DNA of 64,000 bases from Archivesica marissinica (taxonomy: Eukaryota > Mollusca > Bivalvia > Venerida > Vesicomyidae): the NCBI GenBank assembly GCA_014843695.1, contig CM026386.1, positions 84,371,791-84,435,790 of the forward strand. Direction: 5' to 3'. Numbering within the stretch: position 1 is the stretch's first letter; every line of letters starts with the position of its first letter. Below, piece by piece: positions 49,501 to 58,500 of the stretch. A program made the position numbers and the translations under genes. The notes below the pieces were generated by a model that was not told the DNA's origin, searched no databases, and saw nothing but the letters and a program-made list of their open reading frames with translations.

Positions 49501-52500
49501 AAGCCCACAAGTTGTAATTTCATCAATCCTATTTGACCATTATTCATACTTTCTGACATATCCATGATAAAAATCATGTCCAATCGTAAGTCACAGTTCA
49601 CATTGACTTGCACAACTGGTGCTGTCCAATCATGTGCGGCTATAATGTAAACAAAATAAAAGTACACGTAAGTCACATATTGTCAGGTGGCCTCCGTGGG
49701 GTAGTGGATAAGGCTGTTGACTTCAAATCACTTGCCCGTCACCACTATAGGTTCGAATCCCACTGGGGGTGTCAGATTCCTTCATGTGAGGAGGTTATCC
49801 AGCTGGTTTGCGGAAGGTTGGTGGTTCTACTCGGGTTCCTGTCCACACATGTAATACTGCTTGGAGGGCACCCGTGACCTTCCTTCAACATTAATAGTTG
49901 GAGTCGCCATATGACCTGAGCTGTTGGAAGACATTAAATCTCCCAAACCAAACAAACACATGCTGTCATCTGCCGGCTTTATGCACACAAGTTTAACCCT
50001 TAGTTTGTACAAATTTATTTTAGCTCGATTGCGAAACAAGTTCTAACAATTTCTCACTCTCGATACCTCATTCCTGATGGAATCCATCACCATGAGGGAG
50101 AGAGAAGAGGCAATGTGGAATTTAATTGCCTTGCCTATGGGCACAATCGTAATGTGAAGCAAATGTGCTACCACTTCAATTACTTAAGATTTACCCTTTT
50201 CCTGCTGAGTAAACAACATAGATTCGGATCAGCCGTGGCATTATGTCTGATCAGGATTTATGTTGTTTGCTATTCAGCCATATGTTTTAGCTCCACTATC
50301 CGATTAGCAAACAGCATAGAGCCTGATCAGATGGCACAGAACACGTCTGATCTGGCTCGATGCTGTTTGCAAAAGTGATTTTATTTGCCGCTAGCGTGCA
50401 AAGGGTTAAAACTAAGGTATCCTTCCGATAGCATTTTGAAAACATTTTCCAACAAAACTTTATATAGAGCTTTACCAGTATTGCTGATATTAGAACAGAC
50501 ATGTACTAGAGAATAAAGTCATCATTTAGACATGTACTAGCAAATACAGGCATCACTTAGACATGTACTAGCAAATACAGGCATCACTTAGACATGTACT
50601 AGCAAATACAGGCATCACTAAGACATGTACTAGATAATACAGGCATCACTTAGACATGTACTAGAGAATACAGGCATCACTTAGACATGTACTAGCAAAT
50701 ACAGGCATCACTTAGACATGTACTAGCAAATACAGGCATCACTAAGACATGTACTAGATAATACAGGCATCACTTAGACATGTACTAGAGAATACAGGCA
50801 TCACTTAGACATGTACTAGCAAATACAGGCATCACTTAGACATGTACTAGCAAATACAGGCATCACTAAGACATGTACTAGATAATACAGGCATCACTTA
50901 GACATGTACTAGAGAATACAGGCATCACTTAGACATGTACTAGCAAATACAGGCATCACTTAGACATGTACTAGCAAATACAGGCATCACTAAGACATGT
51001 ACTAGATAATACAGGCATCACTTAGACATGTACTAGAGAATACAGGCATCACTTAGACATGTACTAGCAAATACAGGCATCACTTAGACATGTACTAGAT
51101 AATACAGGCATCATTTAGACATGTACTAGCAAATACAGGCATCACTTAGACATGTACTAGATAATACAGGCATCACTTAGACATGTACTAGCAAATACAG
51201 GCATCACTTAGACATGTACTAGAGAATACAGGCATCACTTAGACATGTACTAGATAATACAGGCATCATTTAGACATGTACTAGCAAATACAGGCATCAC
51301 TTAGACATGTACTAGCAAATACAGGCATCACTTAGACATGTACTAGAGAATACAGGCATCACTTAGACATGTACTAGAGAATACAGGCATCACTTAGACA
51401 TGTACTAGCAAATACAGGCATCACTTAGACATGTACTAGCAAATACAGGCATCACTTAGACATGTACTAGCAAATACAGGCATCACTTAGACATGTACTA
51501 GAGAATACAGGCATCACATAGACATGTACTAGCAAATACAGGCATCACTTAGACATGTACTAGCGAATACAGGCATCACTTAGACATGTATTAGAAAATA
51601 CAGGCATCACTTAGACATGTACTAGCAAATACAGGCATCACTTTGACTTAGACATGTACTAGAGAATACAGGCATCACTTAGACATGTACTAGAGGATAC
51701 AGGCATCACTTAGACATGTACTAGATAATACAGGCATCACTTAGACATGTACTAGAGAATACAGGCATCACTTAGACATGTACTAGAGAATACAGGCATC
51801 ACTTAGACATGTACTAGAGAATACAGGCATCACTTAGACATGTACTAGAGAATACAGGCATCACTTAGACATGTACTAGCAAATACAGGCATCACTTAGA
51901 CATGTACTAGCAAATACAGGCATCACTTAGACATGTACTAGAGAATACAGGCATCACTTAGACATGTACTAGAGAATACAGGCATCACTTAGACATGTGC
52001 TAGAGAATACAGGCATCACTTAGACATGTACTAGAGAATACAGGCATCACTTAGACATGTACTAGAGAATACAGGCATCACTTAGACATGTACTAGCAAA
52101 TACAGGCATCACTTAGACATGTACTAGAGAATACAGGGATCACTTAGACATGTACTAGAGAATACAGGCATCACTTAGACATGTACTAGAGAATACAGGC
52201 ATCACTTAGACATGTACTAGAGAATACAGGCATCACTTAGACATGTACTAGAGAATACAGGCATCACTTAGACATGTACTAGAGAATACAGGCATCACTT
52301 AGACATGTACTAGCAAATACAGGCATCACTTAGACATGTACTAGAGAATACAGGCATCACTTAGACATGTACTAGAGAATACAGGCATCACTTAATTTGA
52401 CTTAAACATGTACTAGAGAATACAGGCATCACTTAGACATGTACTAGAGAATACAGGCATCACTTAGACATGTACTAGAGAATACAGGCATCACTTAGAC

Positions 52501-55500
52501 ATGTACTAGAAAATACAGGCATCACTTAGACATGTACTAGAGAATACAGGCATCACTTAGACATGTACTAGCAAATACAGGCATCACTTAGACATGTACT
52601 AGATAATACAGGCATCACTTAGACATGTACTAGAGAATACAGGCATCACTTAGACATGTACTAGAGAATACAGGCATCACTTAGACATGTACTAGAGAAT
52701 ACAGGCATCACTTAGACATGTACTAGAGAATACAGGCATCACTTAGACATGTACTAGAGAATACAGGCATCACTTAGACATGTACTAGAGAATACAGGCA
52801 TCACTTAGACATGTACTAGAGAATACAGGCATCACTTAGACATAACATCACATATCGATAATAGTCATTGTGTTTCTAATGTCTTGAAATAAGTAACACA
52901 ACTGCCTAAGGAGAGAAACTATCTAAGCACTGCTTCCGTTTTGATCCTTTCCTATTCTTTGATTTTGTGTGCATGTATTGTTTTGTGAATGTATATAGTG
53001 GAATAAATATGTTTAAACCAACTGCCCAATGTGAGGAGTACAATGATCAGATATGGACGCGATGGAATATACATGTCCTACTCATGAAGTATATAACTGC
53101 TTGGAACAATTAATCATGGTCTCATCTCAATAGCAGTGGGTGTCACAACCAATAAGGCTATTATATCTATGACATATAATAGCAGCGGGTGTCACAACCA
53201 ATAAGGCAATTATATCTATGAACATATAATAGCAGCGGGTGTCACAACCAATAAGGCAATTATATCTATGACATATAATAGCAGTGGGTGTCACAACTTT
53301 CTGGGCACCAACATCTGTAAGAAACTGCCATCTTTTTCAGATAAAGAGACATGGACGGTGATGATAGATTACAGTGGTATACAAGTCAGTGACCGTAACC
53401 ACGGAGACCACGGAGACAGACAGAAGCCGAAGGAATCCACGCTAACTTTAAACATGCCCAATGTAGTCATACCCCGATGGAAACTATTAACCCGCGATTC
53501 ATTACTTATATTTACATTAATTATTCTTTTCAATGACACAAATGAAAAGATCGCACACTTTGCATTTAAAATGGTTTGAGTCCAGCTTTGCAACTTACCG
53601 TGCACCGGAACAGGTAAATAGATCATCCTTGGAACAGCGTAAACTCTAAGACATGCCTTTTCTCGCGATGAATGATGCCCAACACTGCTATTGAGCATGC
53701 CTGTATCGTGTAGTGCGCATGTCAGATGCATATCATTAGTTGGCAACCCTCATACATAAGTGTATACAATTAGGACACATACGTTCATAGAAGGAAATGC
53801 AATGACGATGTAAATATATATGCATGGATGAAGTAGGAAATGCAATGACGATGTAAATATATATGCATGGATGAAGTAGGAAATGCAATGACGATGTATA
53901 TATATATATGCATGGATGAAGTAGGAAATGCAATGACGATGTATATATATATGCATGGATGAAGTAGGAAATGCAATGACGATGTAAATATATACGCATG
54001 GATGAAGTAGGAAATGCCTGCCATTCATCAGCAGTGGAATAGAAACATTAAGATTACCTTTACATATCGTTGTGTAGGCATCTAGAGCTGGCAAGAGGAA
54101 ATAGTTGTCCTCAGTCAGTATATCTTCTGATGTCAAACTCCTCAACTCCGGGAGGAAGTACTGGGAGCCGACACCTAGGACCACAATTCGGCTCTTCTGT
54201 TGTGCCAATAGAGCTTGGTATTTTGTTTTGTACGGATTATTTGAAATGCCATCAGTAACAATAAAGATGACATTAGGAATGTTGGTTCTGCCAGACTGTT
54301 CGAGTGTTTTGCTTGCCATTTCCAAAGCACTAGCTGTATTTGTAATCATATCGCCACCCTGTGTGTAAATAAGAATCATTTGGTTCAATTGTTGGCTATA
54401 GAATATTAAGATTTTTTTATATAAATTTATTTTAGCTCGATTGCAAAACAAGTTATTACAACTTATATTAATCACTCTCGAGACCTCATTCCAGATGGAA
54501 TCCATCGCCACAAGGGAGGGTGAAGAGGCAACGTGGAATTTAAATGCCTTGCCCAAGGGCACAATTGAAACGGCTCCGAGCGGGGCTCAAAATCCGGACC
54601 TAATAGAATATTAGTTGGGAATTAGAAAAAGCTTGATTGAAAGAATACTCAATGTGCTGGCTGTTGTTCCCCTTATGAGGCCCCAAATTTCTTAAAAATA
54701 ATCTGCTGTAAAACACTATCATTTCGCAAACACCATATTTCGCGATTTTCAACATTTTCAATTTAATTTGCAGAGTTTTGAATGCGCGCATCCGTGAAGT
54801 AATTTGTTTTATATCGGCTATATACATATATCCTCGCAGTACTCGCAGTTGTCTAAAACATGTATTGATAGCTCACCTATTTTGCAAGGTAAGTTTATAA
54901 CAATAATAATGGTCAATGGCAATAATGTGTGGCTATAAGTCGACAATTGATGGAAATCATTTTCAATCAGTTCATTCTTAGAATGTCATCACAAGCGTAA
55001 TAGATCTTAACCACAAGCTCTCGTCATTGGTGTGCAAATCAACATATTCACAGAATAGCTTGTACTATTGGGTTCCCTGTATAATTGATAGTTTTATCGA
55101 CGATCAAGATTTGTGAAAACTGTCATTGTCCCATACGCCGAAGCCAGGCCCGTATCATATAAACTAGGCCCGTATCATATAAACTAGGCCCGTATCATAT
55201 AAACTAGGCCCGTATCATATAAAATAGGCCCGTATCATATAAACTAGGCCTGTATCATATAAACTAGGCCCGTATCATATAAACTAAGTTTCAATACATC
55301 ATGTAACCTTGATATAATAATGCTTAAACTCCGGAACACAACTTTTATCTGTTGATCAATATTACGTTGGTATTTGTACATGTATGCATTTTCAAACAGC
55401 AGACAAATAAAAAAAACATGATTATCGATTTTGTTTTATTTAATATTACCATATTTAGCTATGTATAGTGCGCTATCGTGTATAATGCGCACCCACGATT

Positions 55501-58500
55501 TGGCACGGAAATCGGGGGAAAAACTCAATTTTCCAAGTCAAAATTTAACATTTCTCAAGAATGTTTGTGCTCCGTGATTTTTACAACTTATATTAATCAC
55601 TCGAGATACCTCATCGAGTAACTGTAACGCACTCGGGCACACCTGCTCAAATTTCTCGACACGTTCTCAAACATCTCAACACGTTCTCAAACATGTCAGC
55701 AGATGCTCAAACTTCTCAACACGTGTAGCCTACCTAATTAACTGGGACCTATTGTGAAAGGTTTGTCGAAATTAATTTTAATTAATTTTTTTTTATGCAA
55801 TGCATTGTACATCGTACGGCGAAGTACGCGAAAAGTACGGGAAATATTACATACGATAAAACCACGTGATGTTATCAAATCGCCATTTTTTTATGCATTT
55901 ACTAATTTCAATTAAATTCTTCAAAGTTTGCCAAAATAAACGAAATATATGCTAATTTTGTGGTCTTATTCATTTCATTTATTTATATAGACTATCGGCA
56001 ACTGGTTTTAATAGCTAGTTTATAACGTTTGTCGAATGTAACAACTTATAGAATGACTGTGGGCCGTTCGGGTCGAATTTCAGTATTTTCACGAAATATT
56101 GGTCAATTTTGGTCCGGAAAAAAATGTCCTGGTACTGGTGTATAATGCGCAGTAGATAAAATGGATGAGGATTTCAGTAAGAAATGTGCGCACTATACAT
56201 AGCTAAATACGGTATTCATGATTCACATATTTATTACACAACTTGCACATTACAATAAAGGGGACAGTTTATGTATAATTGTACTGACGTTAAAATGTAC
56301 ATATTTTCGGATATAACTCATAACATCGCGATCAGATTAGATTGAGATAAATAGCAAAATATAAATGTTCGCGAATAAATAGTATTCTATCTTTAGATTT
56401 ATTGTGTTTGTTTGATACATAATTTATTTAAAGCATCAAACTGTTTATGATTGGCAGGCGCAGTGAGTTAATCTAAAATGTTATGTACAAGTTAAAAAGA
56501 TAAGATCTGGAGGTTCGTGAGAAGAATATTTAAAACATTATTTTAAGAATTTGTGCTATTTTTAGACAGAGGCCATCTTGGATTTCAGTGGAACAACAAC
56601 CTAAGGATCATACAAGTAGAGTTTCTTGGACATTGGATGATCAGTTTGTGAGAAGAAGACATTTGAAATCTGTCATAAAAGGTTAACCTTTTGACGGCCA
56701 TCTTGGATAGCATAATCATCCGATTTTTATGAATATTTTACTGCACAAGAGACTCATCCATACCTTCAATTTGATATACGACATGATCATATTCGCTCAA
56801 AAATAAATTTTCACCCCTATTTGACCTCCCGGGCCACGAACATTTTTATCCTAGAGTCGCCATTTGTACAGCTTTGAAAGAGCATTGTACATCAATCATT
56901 CCTACCAAGATTCGTCAAAATCCGGCTGGCGGTTCGTAAGAAGAAAATTGTTTAGAATTTGTAACTCCAGACACACTGCGGTAACAATAGCTCATAGGAG
57001 CTTTGCTCAGGTGATCTAACAATCTGAACTACTGGCCCTAAATCCCTCATCTTCATTTCAATTCTGCATACCTGTAGAGCACGAATAGCATCCGTGACAC
57101 TACCCTTATCTGTGAAGAAGCTGGAAACATCAGGTGTCACTGTCCCAATTCTGACTAACGCTATTTGTGTGTCTGTCATGGTAGATCCAATCTCAAACCT
57201 TCAATATAACACAGTTGCATAACATAATCATTTTTAACCAAAATCGTGTCCAAAAGTCTACTGCTCAGACTAGAACTCGATACCTAGTCCGCCTCCGTGG
57301 TCAAGTGGTTAAGGTCGCTGACTTGTATACCACTGTAACCTATCATCACTGATGTTCACGGGTTCGAGCCCCGCTCAGGCCGTGTCTCATTTATATGAAA
57401 AAGTTGGCAGTTTCTTACGGAGGTTGGTGCACCCAAGTACTGGTTAACCGCTGGAGCCTGCCCAGGAAAGGTGTTGTTAAGTAAACTGCCCGCCGGCGAT
57501 ATAGCCCAAAATGGTGCTGATGGAGGCGTAAAACCCGAAATATAACATATAACATAGAACTCGATACCATTTTCCCGAGGAATCAAAACGGACAAATGGC
57601 GTATTGCAATTAAAGAAAATAAACTTATTCATAATGACGATATAAATCCTAGTCATCTATGTAAATGTGGAAATTGCACATGCAGATAATATCACGTTTG
57701 CAAACAGCATAGAGCCAGATCAGATCAGTCTGATCAGGCCGTCTGATGCTGATGCTGTTTGCTATTAGGATAGTGGAACTAAAACACTTGGCTGAATAGC
57801 AAACATAGATCCTGATCAGACACGGCATGTACGCCGATGCTGATCTGGATCTATGTTGTTTGCAAATATGATTTTATCTACCAAGCATGCAAAGGGTTAA
57901 AATAACGATAATAAAAATACGAAACGATGCATAATTAAAAAAACAAAACAAGGAATATCACAGTAGTTTAGTTTATACAAATTTATTTTAGCTCGATTGC
58001 GAAACCAGTTCTTGCAACTTATATTAATCACTCTCGAGACCTCATTCATGATGGAATCCATCGCCATGAAGGAGAGAAGAGGCAACGTGGAATTTAAATG
58101 CCTTGCCTAAGGGCACAATCGTAACGGCTCCAGTGGGGCCCGAACTCCGGACCTGAAGCGAACGCTCATCCACTGCGCTATCACGACTTCCACAAATATC
58201 ACAGTAAGTGATGATTCCCCGGAAGTTTTACGACGGCTGTAAGAATTTGCATGTTTGAGATGTACTGATACAGACATACAGTACGCATAAGAACAATCTG
58301 AATCATGATAGCGCAATGGTAGCGCGTTCGCTTCAGGTGCGAAAGGCCTGGAGTTCAAGCCCCGCTGGAGCCGTTACGATTGTGCCCTTAGGCAAGGCAT
58401 TTAAATTCCACGTTGCCTCTTATCTCTCCCTCATGGCGATGGATTCCATCAGGAATGAGGTCTCGAGAGTGATTAATATATGTTATAAGAACTTGTTTCG

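Noticed and set aside
53268..53579. 103-codon plus-strand frame
   Set aside because: The start lies in a tandem repeat, there is no known domain, and it is opposite to the host gene. Chance cannot be excluded.
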